DNA of 51,331 nt from DASTOB01 sp035720425. GTDB taxonomy: Bacteria; Chloroflexota; Limnocylindria; Limnocylindrales; CSP1-4. Numbering within the stretch: the stretch's first letter is position 1; the number at the start of each line of letters is the position of its first letter. The stretch spans positions 1 to 51,331 of the forward strand of contig DASTOB010000068.1 in assembly GCA_035720425.1 (NCBI GenBank). Reading direction: 5' to 3'. Positions 42,967 to 51,328 of this stretch are shown here, in pieces. The notes below the pieces were generated by a model. It searched no databases. It saw nothing but the letters and a program-made list of their open reading frames with translations, and was not told where the DNA came from. A program made the translations under genes and the position numbers.

Positions 42967-43569
42967 GTGATCGCCTCGGTCGACGGCAGCGTCGGCGCGG
43001 TCGGCGTCGATTCGCTCGTCGTCGAGGTCGCCGGGATCGGCTACCGCGTGTTCGCCCCGCCGTCCGTGCTCGTCGCGGCGGCGCCCGGGTCGCGGCTCAA
43101 GCTCCACACGTATCACCTCGTCCGCGAGGATCAGCAGGCGCTGTACGGCTTCCGGACGGTCGAGGAGCTCGGCTTCTTCAACCTGTTGCTGAGCGTGACG
43201 GGCGTGGGCCCCAAGGTCGCCCTTGCGATCGTGGGGTCGCGCCCGACGCCGGACCTCCAGCTCGCGATCATGCAGCAGGACCAAGCGGTACTCGTGTCGA
43301 TCCCGGGGATCGGCAAGAAGCTCGCCGAGCGGGTCATCTTCGAGCTCAAGGAGAAGGTCGCGGCGGCGGGCGTGGCCGCGGGTGTCGCGGCATCCTCGCT
43401 CGCCGGCGGCGCGGCATCGGAGGGTGAGATCGTGGCCGCCCTCCAGGCCCTCGGCTACTCGCTCGGGGAGGCGCGCGAGGCGTCGCGGGCGGCCCTTGCC
43501 GAGGTGGGCGTCGGGTCGACCCTCGAGGACCGGGTCAAGGCGGCGCTGCGGTCCCTGCTCCGGGAGTAG
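42967..43569 (+). CDS. ruvA: Holliday junction helicase subunit RuvA
   Basis: A 200-residue protein of normal length. Domain I (OB fold): MIASVDGSVGAVGVDSLVVE, YHLVREDQQALYGFRTVEEL; domain II helix-hairpin-helix: LLSVTGVGPKVALAIVGSRP and LVSIPGIGKKLAERVIFELK; a flexible Ala/Gly linker (AAAGVAAGVAASSLAGG); domain III: IVAALQALGYSLGEAREASR, which contacts RuvB. GTG start. ruvB is not directly downstream but after the Rrf2 gene, on its own promoter. Confidence 0.96.
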   Translation: MIASVDGSVGAVGVDSLVVEVAGIGYRVFAPPSVLVAAAPGSRLKLHTYHLVREDQQALYGFRTVEELGFFNLLLSVTGVGPKVALAIVGSRPTPDLQLAIMQQDQAVLVSIPGIGKKLAERVIFELKEKVAAAGVAAGVAASSLAGGAASEGEIVAALQALGYSLGEAREASRAALAEVGVGSTLEDRVKAALRSLLRE

Positions 43570-44104
43570 CCCGTGAGCCGGGTGCGCTCGCGGGGTCGGG
43601 GCTCGGCGCGACGATCGCGTGGAGCGCCGGGCGGTCCAACGAGCGGAGGAGGTGGCTGCCAGCCGTCGGATGGGCCGCTGGACGCTCCGATCCGCGGCGG
43701 AAGCCCCCTGCGCCAGCCCGATAACCCGGTTCCGCCGCCGGTTGGAGCGCTGGGCGCCCCACACCGGTAGCACCGGCATCGTTCATCGTCGGCCTTGCCG
43801 GCAACCCGTTCTGACCCCGCGGCGTTGGCCGGCGAATCGGACCGTCGGCGCCGAGATCACCGGCGCCGGCGGCTCGTGTCACATCACGTGTTACAAGGGA
43901 CCAACGAGCGCCCGGGCGGGCACCCAGTCGAGGCGCTCATCGGTCAAACGGAACACGCTGGGTGTTCCAAATGGCGAAGGAACCCGGCTCCTTGGCCCGT
44001 CGAGCAGGCTTCGTTCGCCCGTTGTAACAACTGATGTGACACCGGCGACCGAAGCGATCCCTGGGCCGAGCGGGACAATGGAGGGTACGGAGGAACGGAG
44101 ACCC
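43570..44104. other. 535-bp gene-free stretch between ruvA and the Rrf2 gene
   Basis: The genes converge here. No credible gene was found. The notable content is the inverted-repeat element at 43876-44042. The 300 bp before it are GC-rich without clear features. No intrinsic terminator with a T-run is seen. Confidence 0.6.
43876..44042. repeat. 167-bp inverted-repeat element with 21-bp near-identical ends
   Basis: 43876-43896 and 44022-44042 are inverted copies (19 of 21 match). Each copy is itself a dyad fitting TGTnACAnnnnnTGTnACA. Between them a third hairpin occurs: GGAACAC (43950-43956) with GTGTTCC (43962-43968). The AT-rich arms stand out locally. It could be a MITE-like element, paired protein-binding sites or a structured 3' end shared by the converging transcripts. 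No target-site duplication is clear. Confidence 0.8.
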
Positions 44105-44581
44105 CTACGGGCGCAGACCCGCCAGGGCGTCCCGGTGGATCCCGCGTGGGTCGATCGAGCCGCGGCCCCGCCGCTCGGCCAGCTGGGCGAGCGTCTCGCG
44201 GTCGAGCACCTCGAGGATGTTGTCCCGCACGTCGATCATCACGTCGCGCAGGGCGCAGGTCGCCTCATCCGGGCACGAGCACGGTTCGTAGTAGCGCAGG
44301 CTCACGCAGCCGAGCGGCGCGAGGGCCCCGTCAAGCAGACGGATGACCCGGCCCAGCGAAACGTCGCCCGGGTCGTGGGCGAGGGCATATCCACCATGTG
44401 CGCCGAGCGTCGTCCGCACGATGCCCGCGTGCTTGAGGGTGGCCATGATCTGCTCGAGGAACTTGGGCGGCAGGTTATTCCGCGCCGCGAGCACCGCCAA
44501 TGGCACCGGCGTGTCCGACCCGTGACGGACGAGGTCGACGAGGGCGCGGAGGCCGTACTCCGATCGACGTGACAGCCGCAT
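44105..44581 (-). CDS. Rrf2-family regulator with iron-sulfur-type cysteines
   Basis: A 158-residue winged-helix regulator: MRLSRRSEYGLRALVDLVRH, LAARNNLPPKFLEQIMATLK, HAGIVRTTLGAHGGYALAHD (wing) and DVSLGRVIRLLDGALAPLGC. Cysteines GC...PCSCPDEATC occupy the position of the IscR cluster ligands, so a [2Fe-2S]- or redox-sensing repressor is likely. No isc/suf or cysteine-synthesis genes are in the window, so the target is open. The ATG lacks a Shine-Dalgarno site; TGCGACAAT ends 6 nt upstream, as for the phosphorylase gene. Divergent from ruvB. Confidence 0.88.
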   Translation of the reverse strand: MRLSRRSEYGLRALVDLVRHGSDTPVPLAVLAARNNLPPKFLEQIMATLKHAGIVRTTLGAHGGYALAHDPGDVSLGRVIRLLDGALAPLGCVSLRYYEPCSCPDEATCALRDVMIDVRDNILEVLDRETLAQLAERRGRGSIDPRGIHRDALAGLRP

Positions 44582-44710
44582 GCCGTCATTGTCGCAGGAT
44601 GTCCTACCAGCCGAGTGGGGATTCCGCAGCGCCGCGGACGGGGAGGTCGCGCACAGCCCCGGGACCGAGCGGCGCCAATGCGAACAGATGTGCGAAACAC
44701 GCCCCCGACG

Positions 44711-44719
44711 TGCTACACT
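44711..44719 (+). promoter_or_regulatory. Extended -10 of a leaderless ruvB promoter
   Basis: TGCTACACT (TG extension plus TACACT at 44714-44719) ends 7 nt before the ruvB GTG, which has no Shine-Dalgarno site. The predicted transcription start coincides with the start codon. Confidence 0.55.
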
Positions 44720-44726
44720 CCCGCGC

Positions 44727-45797
44727 GTGACGGATGACCTTTCGCGGATCCTCGCGGCGGACCTCGTCGACGAGACGGACCTCGCGATCGAGACCACCCT
44801 GCGGCCGCGCACGCTCGAGGAGTACATCGGCCAGCGCGAGGTCAAGGCCAACCTGTCGGTCCTCCTGACAGCCGCGAAGGGGAGGGGAGAGGCGGCCGAT
44901 CACGTCCTTCTGTACGGCCCTCCCGGCCTCGGCAAGACCACGCTCGCGACGATCATCGCCCGCGAGCTCGGGGTGAACGTCCGTTACACGAGCGGACCCG
45001 CCGTCGAGCGGCCGGGCGATCTCGCGGCGGTGCTGACGAGCCTCGACGAGCGCGACGTCCTGTTCATCGACGAGATCCACCGGCTCAACCGGGCGGTCGA
45101 GGAGATCCTCTACCCGGCGATGGAAGACTTCGCCCTCGACGTCATGATCGGCAAGGGCCCGTCGGCGCGGAGCCTTCGGCTCAGCCTCAAGCCGTTCACC
45201 GTCGTCGGCGCCACGACCCGCGCCGGTCGGATCAGCTCTCCGTTGCGCGACCGCTTCGGCGCCACGTACCGGCTCGACTTCTACGCGGACGACGAGCTGC
45301 GCTCGATCGTCGCCCGTTCGGCCCGCATCCTCGACGTCGAGATCGAGGCGGCCGCGGCCGTCGCGATCGCGCGGCGCGGCCGGGGCACGCCGCGGATCGT
45401 CAACCGACTCCTCAAGCGCGTCCGCGACCACGCCCAGGTCCACGGCGACGGCCGGGTGGACGAAGCAACGGCGACCCAGGCGATGCGCCAAATGGAGATC
45501 GACGACGAGGGCCTCGACTCGACGGATCGCAAGCTCCTCGCCGCGATCATCCAGAAGTTCGCCTCGGGGCCCGTCGGCGTCCAGGCGCTCGCGGCCGTCC
45601 TCGCCGAGGAGGTCGAAACGATCGAGGACGTGTACGAGCCGTTCCTGCTCCGCCTCGGGTTCCTCGATCGGACGCCGCAGGGCCGGATTGCCACGGAGGC
45701 CGCCCGCCAGCACCTCGCCCGGCAGGGCTACGAGGTCCCGCCGCCACGGCGCGCCGAACCGGACATGCCGCCGCTGTGGGACCTGCCGGCGGAATGA
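44727..45797 (+). CDS. ruvB: Holliday junction branch-migration ATPase RuvB
   Basis: A 356-residue AAA+ motor. IETTLRPRTLEEYIGQREVK, Walker A GPPGLGKTT (65-73), Walker B LFIDEIHRLNRAVEEILYPA, sensor 1 VVGATTRAGRISSPLRDRFG (with arginine finger) and a C-terminal winged helix (RKLLAAIIQKFASGPVGVQA to LRLGFLDRTPQGRIATEAAR). GTG start. It drives branch migration on the RuvA-junction complex encoded upstream. tgt follows with 13 nt between. Confidence 0.97.
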   Translation: MTDDLSRILAADLVDETDLAIETTLRPRTLEEYIGQREVKANLSVLLTAAKGRGEAADHVLLYGPPGLGKTTLATIIARELGVNVRYTSGPAVERPGDLAAVLTSLDERDVLFIDEIHRLNRAVEEILYPAMEDFALDVMIGKGPSARSLRLSLKPFTVVGATTRAGRISSPLRDRFGATYRLDFYADDELRSIVARSARILDVEIEAAAAVAIARRGRGTPRIVNRLLKRVRDHAQVHGDGRVDEATATQAMRQMEIDDEGLDSTDRKLLAAIIQKFASGPVGVQALAAVLAEEVETIEDVYEPFLLRLGFLDRTPQGRIATEAARQHLARQGYEVPPPRRAEPDMPPLWDLPAE

Positions 45798-45810
45798 TCG
45801 GCGGCCCCCG

Positions 45811-46977
45811 CTGACCGGCTCGGCCGCGGCGCGCTTCGAGGTTCGAGTCCCGCCGCCCGCCGACGGCGCGACCCGCGCCCGGCTCGGCCGGCTGACGCTG
45901 CCCCACGGGACGGTCGACACGCCCCAGTTCATGCCGGTCGGCACGAACGCGACGGTCAAGGCGCTCGACCCGGCGGACATCCGGGCGACCGGCGCCTCGA
46001 TCATCCTGGCCAACACGTACCACCTGTACCTGCGGCCGGGCCACGATCGGATCGAGCGGCTCGGCGGCCTCCATCGGTTCATGGCCTGGGATCGGCCGAT
46101 CCTGACCGACTCCGGCGGCTTCCAGGTCGTCTCGCTCGGCGACCTCCGTGTCGTCGACGAGGACGGGGTCAGCTTCCGCAGCCACCTCGACGGCTCGGTC
46201 CACCGGTTCACGCCGGAGCACGCGACCGCGGTCCAGGAAGCCCTCGGATCGGACATCGCCGTCGCCTTCGACCAGCCGGTCATGCCGTCCTCGCCGCGCG
46301 AGGTGGTGGCCGACGCGACGGCCCGGACCCATCGCTGGGCGGAGCGGTCGCTCGCGGCGCACACCCGCGCCGATCAGGCCCTGTTCGGGATCGTCCAGGG
46401 CGGGATCGATCCCGACCTCCGCGCGGAGTCGACGCGCGCCATCGCGGCGCTCCCGTTCGACGGGATCTGCCTCGGCGGCCTGGCCGGCGACGAGACGCCG
46501 GAGCAGCGCGACGCGACGCTCGACGTCGCGGTGCCGCTCCTGTCGGACGATCCGCGGCCGCGCTATCTCATGGGCCTCGGCTCGCCGGCGGACCTCCTCG
46601 AGGCCGTCCACCGGGGCATCGACCTGTTCGACTCGGTCCTGCCGGCACGTGTCGCGCGCAACGGTCAGCTGTGGGTTCCGGGGGGTCGCCTGAACCTCCG
46701 CAACAGCCGGTTCCTCGACGATCCGGAGCCGATCCAGGCCGATTGCCCATGCCTCGCCTGCGGGCAGTTCTCGCGGGCGTATCTCGCCCACCTGTTCCGG
46801 GCGCGCGAGCTGCTCGCGTACCGCCTCGCGACTTGTCACAACCTCACCTTCACCCTAGACTTCATGGCCAGGATCCGCACCGCGCTAGAGGCCGGAACCT
46901 TCCCTGCGTCGTTGCCCGAACTGCGCCTGCGCGCCGGTCGGATACGTGGCAGTGAAGCCGGCGTTAAGTCGGCGTGA
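45811..46977 (+). CDS. tgt: tRNA-guanine transglycosylase, probable CTG start
   Basis: A 388-residue TIM-barrel enzyme exchanging G34 of His, Asp, Asn and Tyr tRNAs for preQ1 on the way to queuosine. Key segments: FMPVGTNATVKALDPADIRA, DRPILTDSGGFQVVSLGDLR (catalytic Asp), GIVQGGIDPDLR, FDSVLPARVARNGQLWVPGG (nucleophile Asp) and the zinc site ADCPCLACGQFSRAYLAHLF. Conserved residues (RFEVRV) begin only 7 codons in, yet no ATG, GTG or TTG lies between them and a TTG 123 nt inside ruvB; CTG at 45811 is the best start. It overlaps the stop of a six-codon frame (MIGGPR) whose ATG overlaps the ruvB stop. Alternatively one C is missing from a C5 run, which would put that ATG in frame. Confidence 0.92.
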   Translation: MTGSAAARFEVRVPPPADGATRARLGRLTLPHGTVDTPQFMPVGTNATVKALDPADIRATGASIILANTYHLYLRPGHDRIERLGGLHRFMAWDRPILTDSGGFQVVSLGDLRVVDEDGVSFRSHLDGSVHRFTPEHATAVQEALGSDIAVAFDQPVMPSSPREVVADATARTHRWAERSLAAHTRADQALFGIVQGGIDPDLRAESTRAIAALPFDGICLGGLAGDETPEQRDATLDVAVPLLSDDPRPRYLMGLGSPADLLEAVHRGIDLFDSVLPARVARNGQLWVPGGRLNLRNSRFLDDPEPIQADCPCLACGQFSRAYLAHLFRARELLAYRLATCHNLTFTLDFMARIRTALEAGTFPASLPELRLRAGRIRGSEAGVKSA

Positions 46978-47019
46978 AGGACCGTTTGCTAGCCTGCAGT
47001 CATCGCGGAGGTTCGCCGG

Positions 47020-47181
47020 ATGGGCTCACGAGACCGCCCGCACCGCGAAGCGAAGAAGAAGCCCAAGACCAAGCTCGGGTCGCCGAAGCTTCAGCCACTC
47101 ATGGATCCGCCCCAGCAGGTGGAGCTGATCCGGAAGCCGCGGAAGCCCAAGCCGGTCGACGAGGAAGAAGACGAGGGCTGA
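47020..47181 (+). CDS. Small basic/acidic protein of unknown function (53 residues)
   Basis: Begins MGSRDRPHREAKKKPKTKLG and ends in an acidic stretch PVDEEEDEG. GGAGG stands 8 nt before the ATG and TGCTAGCCT, an extended -10, ends 24 nt upstream, so both transcription and translation signals are good. The Lys/Pro-rich start and acidic tail suggest a disordered nucleic-acid- or ribosome-associated protein, but no family is recognised with certainty. It lies between tgt and recA in the same direction. It is short enough to be missed by length cut-offs. Confidence 0.65.
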   Translation: MGSRDRPHREAKKKPKTKLGSPKLQPLMDPPQQVELIRKPRKPKPVDEEEDEG

Positions 47182-47250
47182 TCGGCCGGACGGACGCCAC
47201 CGTGTCGTCGCGGTCCATCGGCCACGGAGCAGTGGGAGCGTGACGAACGG

Positions 47251-48306
47251 ATGGCGATGACGGACGAGCGCAACGGCGAGCGGGCGGTCGCGGAGCGAGG
47301 CAAGGCGGTCGACGCGGCGATCCTCGCGATCGAGAAGCAGTTCGGGCGCGGCTCGATCATGAAGCTCGGCTCGGCCGAGCGCCAGGCGGTCGACTCGATC
47401 CCGACCGGCTCGATCGCGCTGGACCTCGCGCTCGGCGTCGGCGGCATCCCGCGCGGCCGGATCACGGAGATCTTCGGGCCAGAGTCGTCGGGCAAGACGA
47501 CCGTCTGCCAGCACATCATCGCGGAGGCGCAGCGGCGCGGCGGCGTGGCCGCGTTCATCGACGTCGAGCACGCGCTCGATCCGGGGTACGCGCGGGCGTG
47601 CGGCGTGAACGTCGACGAGCTGCTCGTCAGCCAGCCGGACACCGGCGAACAGGCGCTCGAGATCACCGAGACGCTCATCCGCTCCGGCGGCATCGACGTC
47701 GTCGTCGTCGACTCCGTGGCCGCGCTCGTGCCGCGGGCGGAGATCGAGGGCGAGATGGGCGACTCGTTCGTCGGCATCCAGGCCCGCCTCATGAGCCAGG
47801 CGCTGCGCAAGCTGACCGGCGCCGTATCGCGCTCGAACACCTCGCTCGTGTTCACGAACCAGCTGCGCGAAAAGATCGGGGTCATGTTCGGCAACCCCGA
47901 GACGACGCCGGGCGGCCGGGCGCTCAAGTTCTACGCCAGCGTCCGGCTCGACATCCGGCGCGTCGAGACGATCAAGTCGGGGACCGAATCGGTCGGCAAC
48001 CGGGTCCGGGTCAAGGTCGTCAAGAACAAGGTCGCGCCGCCGTTCCGGGTCGCCGAGTTCGACGTCATGTACGGAGAGGGCGTGTCGAAGGAGGGCGGGT
48101 TGCTCGACGTCGGCGTGGCGATGGACGTCGTCACCAAGACCGGCGCCTGGTTCACCTTCGGTGAGACCCGCCTCGGCCAGGGTCGCGAGGCGGCCAAGGA
48201 ATTCCTCAAGGGCGCGCCGGAGATCGCCGCCGACATCGACCGCCGCATCCGCGGCAAGATCAACGAGGTCGCCGTGCCGGTCGAGGGCATCGAAGAGGCC
48301 GAGTAG
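47251..48306 (+). CDS. recA: Recombinase RecA
   Basis: A 351-residue RecA of normal length. DAAILAIEKQFGRGSIMKLG, the Walker A GPESSGKTT (76-84), VVVVDSVAALVPRAEIEGEM (Walker B), loop L1/L2 region GDSFVGIQARLMSQALRKLT and VFTNQLREKIGVMFGNPETT, and the C-terminal domain with an acidic end (VEGIEEAE). It forms ATP-dependent filaments on single-stranded DNA for recombination and SOS induction. Two close ATGs (47251, 47257) can serve as start. No SOS operator was recognised upstream. recX lies two genes downstream. Confidence 0.98.
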   Translation: MAMTDERNGERAVAERGKAVDAAILAIEKQFGRGSIMKLGSAERQAVDSIPTGSIALDLALGVGGIPRGRITEIFGPESSGKTTVCQHIIAEAQRRGGVAAFIDVEHALDPGYARACGVNVDELLVSQPDTGEQALEITETLIRSGGIDVVVVDSVAALVPRAEIEGEMGDSFVGIQARLMSQALRKLTGAVSRSNTSLVFTNQLREKIGVMFGNPETTPGGRALKFYASVRLDIRRVETIKSGTESVGNRVRVKVVKNKVAPPFRVAEFDVMYGEGVSKEGGLLDVGVAMDVVTKTGAWFTFGETRLGQGREAAKEFLKGAPEIAADIDRRIRGKINEVAVPVEGIEEAE

Positions 48307-48321
48307 CGTGATACCTCCCGC

Positions 48322-48813
48322 GTGACCCTGTCGAGCGTCCTCGTCCTCGCTCACGCCCTCGTCGCGATCGTCTTCATCGCCGGGCTGATCGGACGCTGGG
48401 TCACGCTCGGCGCGGCGGCACGGGCGACCGATCTTCCGGCGGTCCGAGCGCTCACGCGGGCAAGCGCGCCGTTCGAGCGGATGGTCACCCTCGGATCGAT
48501 GATCCTGCTCGCTCTCGGGATCGCGGCCGCGATCGCCCTCGGCCGGCCGTTCCTCGGACCGTTTCAGGGCGGGTCCGTCGACTGGCTGTTCGTGTCGCTC
48601 GTGGTCTACGTGTCGGTCGTGCCGCTCGTCCCGCTCGTGTTCCTCCCGAAAGGCCGGATCTTCGCGGCGGCACTCGAGGCGGCCGAGGCGCGCGGCGAGT
48701 ACACGCCTGAGCTTCGGGCGGCGTTCCACGACCCGCTCACCCGGGCAGCCCACGTCTACGAGGCGGCGGCGGTGACGGTCGTGCTCGTGCTCATGCTCAC
48801 GAAGCCGTTCTGA
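48322..48813 (+). CDS. DUF2269-like integral membrane protein
   Basis: A 163-residue protein with four membrane helices: LVLAHALVAIVFIAGLIGRW, MVTLGSMILLALGIAAAIAL, WLFVSLVVYVSVVPLVPLVF and a last helix ending LVLMLTKPF. The histidine in the first helix and the layout resemble DUF2269 proteins, whose function is unknown. GTG start, 15 nt after recA and 2 nt before recX, so it is inserted in the recA-recX unit, which is unusual. Confidence 0.7.
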   Translation: MTLSSVLVLAHALVAIVFIAGLIGRWVTLGAAARATDLPAVRALTRASAPFERMVTLGSMILLALGIAAAIALGRPFLGPFQGGSVDWLFVSLVVYVSVVPLVPLVFLPKGRIFAAALEAAEARGEYTPELRAAFHDPLTRAAHVYEAAAVTVVLVLMLTKPF

Positions 48814-48815
48814 AC

Positions 48816-49463
48816 GTGACCGATGGGACGGGCATACGGCGGGCTCGCCGGGAGTCGCTCGCGGAACGTCGGGAGCGGCGCGGCGCCGTCGACGATCCCG
48901 CGGCCGTGCTCGATGCCGCCGCGCGGTTCCTCGAGGCCCGATCGCGATCCGTCGCCGAGGTCCGCCGACGGTTGACCGGAGCGGGATACCGGGCGGAACT
49001 CGTCGACGGGGCGATCGCGCGGCTCCTCGAGATCGGGATCCTCGACGACGAGGTGTTCGCGCGCCTGTGGGTCGAGTCGCGCGATCGGGCGCATCCGCGC
49101 GGTGAGGCGGCGCTTCGACGAGAGCTGCGGTTGAAGGGCGTCGAGCCCGCGGTCATCGACGCCGTGCTGGCCGAGCGGGACTCGCCGAGCGACGGCGGCG
49201 AGCGGGACGAAGCGACCGACGACGGGGAGGGGGGCGACCCCACCGACGGCGACGACCGACGCGAACTGGGACGGGGCTCGGCGACCGCCGATTCGACCGC
49301 GGCCGACCGCCTCCTCGCGCGCAGTGCCCGCACCCTCGCACGCGTCGCGGATGCGCGGGTCCGTCGCCAGCGCGCCTACGCCCTGCTCGCGCGCCACGGC
49401 TTCGACCCCGACACCGCCTCCGACGCGGTCCGCCGCTTCCTCACCGAGTCGGATCCCGCGTAA
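48816..49463 (+). CDS. recX: RecA regulator RecX
   Basis: A 215-residue protein built of three-helix repeats: LDAAARFLEARSRSVAEVRR, RLTGAGYRAELVDGAIARLL, GILDDEVFARLWVESRDRAH, GEAALRRELRLKGVEPAVID, then VRRQRAYALLARHGFDPDTA near the end. RecX binds RecA filaments and limits their activity. A low-complexity Asp/Gly/Glu-rich insert of about 40 residues (DSPSDGGERDEATDDGEGGD and beyond) separates the second and third repeats. GTG start immediately after the DUF2269-like gene. Confidence 0.92.
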   Translation: MTDGTGIRRARRESLAERRERRGAVDDPAAVLDAAARFLEARSRSVAEVRRRLTGAGYRAELVDGAIARLLEIGILDDEVFARLWVESRDRAHPRGEAALRRELRLKGVEPAVIDAVLAERDSPSDGGERDEATDDGEGGDPTDGDDRRELGRGSATADSTAADRLLARSARTLARVADARVRRQRAYALLARHGFDPDTASDAVRRFLTESDPA

Positions 49464-49507
49464 GCCGGGCTGCGTGACGCTCCAGGCCACAGCGGGGCCG
49501 GACCGAT

Positions 49508-49550
49508 GGCCGGGCAGCACCGATCGCCGGGCAGCACCGATCGCCGGGCT
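49508..49550. repeat. 17-bp tandem repeat
   Basis: GCCGGGCAGCACCGATC occurs at about 49509 and 49526, followed by a partial third copy (GCCGGGCTAC). It lies in the 335-bp gene-free stretch before rny, upstream of the predicted promoter. No other feature is seen in that stretch apart from a repeated GTTCCGAGCG near 49598 and 49613. Confidence 0.8.
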
Positions 49551-49559
49551 ACGGCCCGT

Positions 49560-49589
49560 TTGACCCTCGCCGCACGCCGGCCGTACGCT
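49560..49589 (+). promoter_or_regulatory. Promoter for rny
   Basis: TTGACC (49560-49565), an 18-nt spacer and TACGCT (49584-49589). The predicted start near 49596 gives rny a leader of about 200 nt, long compared with other genes here, so post-transcriptional control is possible. Confidence 0.5.
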
Positions 49590-49798
49590 ACACGCAGTTC
49601 CGAGCGCGCCGTTCCGAGCGGCGCAGACAACGCGTTCGACGCCGAGCCACCCGCCCGGACGAGCCACGCGGTCGGCCAGGAGCCGCCCGCCCAGCCCGTC
49701 CCACACGTACCGACCCGTCGCCCACTCCGTGACCGGCGCCGATCCCGCACATCGAGCGCCTCCGCCCGCACAATCCGGACGGAGGGGAGGAAGTGAAG

Positions 49799-51328
49799 AT
49801 GGAGACACCCGTCGTGGTGGCGGTGGCCGTGGCGGCCGCCGCCGGCGGAGCCATTCTCGGGATGCTCGCCCGAGGCCTGTGGGCGTCGCAGGCCATGAAG
49901 GCGGCCCAGTCCGAGGCGCGCCGCATCGAGGCGGAGGCGCGGGCGCGCCAGAAGGAGCTGATCCTCGAGGCGAAGGAGGAGCAGCAGCGACTCCAGCGTG
50001 AGGCGGAGGACGAGGCGCGTGCGCGGCGCCAGGAGCTGAGCCAGCTCGAGCGACGCCTCCTCCAGCGCGACGAACAGCTCGACCAGCGCACGGACATGCT
50101 CGAGGCGCGCGACAAGAAGCTGCTCGACCGCGAGCGCGAGATCGATCAGACCCGCGAGGAGCTCCAGCGGGCCCACCAGGAACAGGTCGCGGCGCTCGAG
50201 CGCGTAAGCGGCATGACCGCCGACGACGCCAAGGCGATCCTCCTCGAGGCGGTCCGCGAAGAGGCGGAGCACGACGCGGTGAAGCTCGCCCGCGCGATCG
50301 AGCGCAAGACGCGCGAGGAGGCGAACGAGAAGGCGCGCGACGTGATCGTCACCGCCATGCAGCGCATCGCGGCCGACCACACCGCCGAGCACACGGTGAC
50401 CGTCGTCCACCTGCCGTCGGACGAAATGAAGGGCCGGATCATCGGCCGCGAAGGGCGCAACATCCGGGCTCTCGAGCAGGCCACCGGGGTCGATCTCATC
50501 ATCGACGACACGCCGGAGTCGGTCGTGCTGTCCGGCTTTGACCCCGTCCGGCGCGAGGTCGCGCGGATCGCCCTGACCAAGCTCATCGGCGACGGGCGGA
50601 TCCACCCCGGCCGGATCGAGGAGGTCGTCGCCAAGGCCCGGGCGGAGGTCGACCTCGTCATCCGCCAGGCCGGCGAGCAGGCCGCCTACGACGCCGGGGT
50701 GCCCGGACTCCCACCGGAGATCGTCAAGCTCCTCGGTCGCCTCAAGTACCGCACGAGCTACGGCCAGAACGTGCTCAACCACGTGGTCGAGACGAGCCGC
50801 CTCGCCGCGATCATCGCGGCGGAGGTGGGAGCGGATGTCCAGATCTCGAAGATGGGCGGCCTCCTTCACGACATCGGCAAGGCGGTCGACCACGAGGTCG
50901 AGGGTCCGCATGCCGCGATCGGCGCCCAGATCGCCCAGCGCCACAACCTGCCGTTCAAGGTGGTCAACGGCATCGCCGCCCACCACCAGGAGGTCGAGTA
51001 CGCCTGCGTGGAGGCGCCGATCGTTCAGATCGCCGACGCGATCTCGGCCTCGCGGCCAGGTGCGCGCGGCGAGTCGATGGACACGTATGTGAAACGCCTC
51101 GAGGACCTCCAGGCCATCGCGGATGCGTTCCCGGGCGTGGAGAAGTCGTTCGCGGTCCAGGCCGGCCGCGAGGTCCGCATCCTCGTGCGGCCCGAGGAGC
51201 TCGACGACCTCGCCTCGAGCCGGCTCGCGCGGGACATCGTGCGCCAGATCGAGGAGACCCTCACCTATCCGGGCCAGATCAAGGTGACCGTCATCCGGGA
51301 GACGCGCGCGGTCGAGTTCGCGAAATGA
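49799..51328 (+). CDS. rny: Ribonuclease Y
   Basis: A 509-residue membrane-anchored endoribonuclease that starts mRNA decay. Residues 1-27 are the N-terminal membrane helix (VVVAVAVAAAAGGAILGMLA), 28-190 a charged coiled coil, about 205-270 a KH RNA-binding domain (LPSDEMKGRIIGREGRNIRA), and about 320-420 an HD domain (VLNHVVETSRLAAIIAAEVG, then LLHDIGKAVDHEVEGPHAAI with metal-binding HD at 357-358). The C-terminus ends YPGQIKVTVIRETRAVEFAK. The ATG at 49799 is preferred over a GTG 6 nt upstream because GGAGG then has 8-nt spacing. recA-recX-rny order is common in Gram-positive-type genomes. Confidence 0.97.
   Translation: METPVVVAVAVAAAAGGAILGMLARGLWASQAMKAAQSEARRIEAEARARQKELILEAKEEQQRLQREAEDEARARRQELSQLERRLLQRDEQLDQRTDMLEARDKKLLDREREIDQTREELQRAHQEQVAALERVSGMTADDAKAILLEAVREEAEHDAVKLARAIERKTREEANEKARDVIVTAMQRIAADHTAEHTVTVVHLPSDEMKGRIIGREGRNIRALEQATGVDLIIDDTPESVVLSGFDPVRREVARIALTKLIGDGRIHPGRIEEVVAKARAEVDLVIRQAGEQAAYDAGVPGLPPEIVKLLGRLKYRTSYGQNVLNHVVETSRLAAIIAAEVGADVQISKMGGLLHDIGKAVDHEVEGPHAAIGAQIAQRHNLPFKVVNGIAAHHQEVEYACVEAPIVQIADAISASRPGARGESMDTYVKRLEDLQAIADAFPGVEKSFAVQAGREVRILVRPEELDDLASSRLARDIVRQIEETLTYPGQIKVTVIRETRAVEFAK

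Noticed and set aside
43619..44572. A 317-codon plus-strand frame between ruvA and ruvB
   Set aside because: It runs antisense through the clear Rrf2 gene and its unique part is Arg/Pro/Thr low-complexity sequence.
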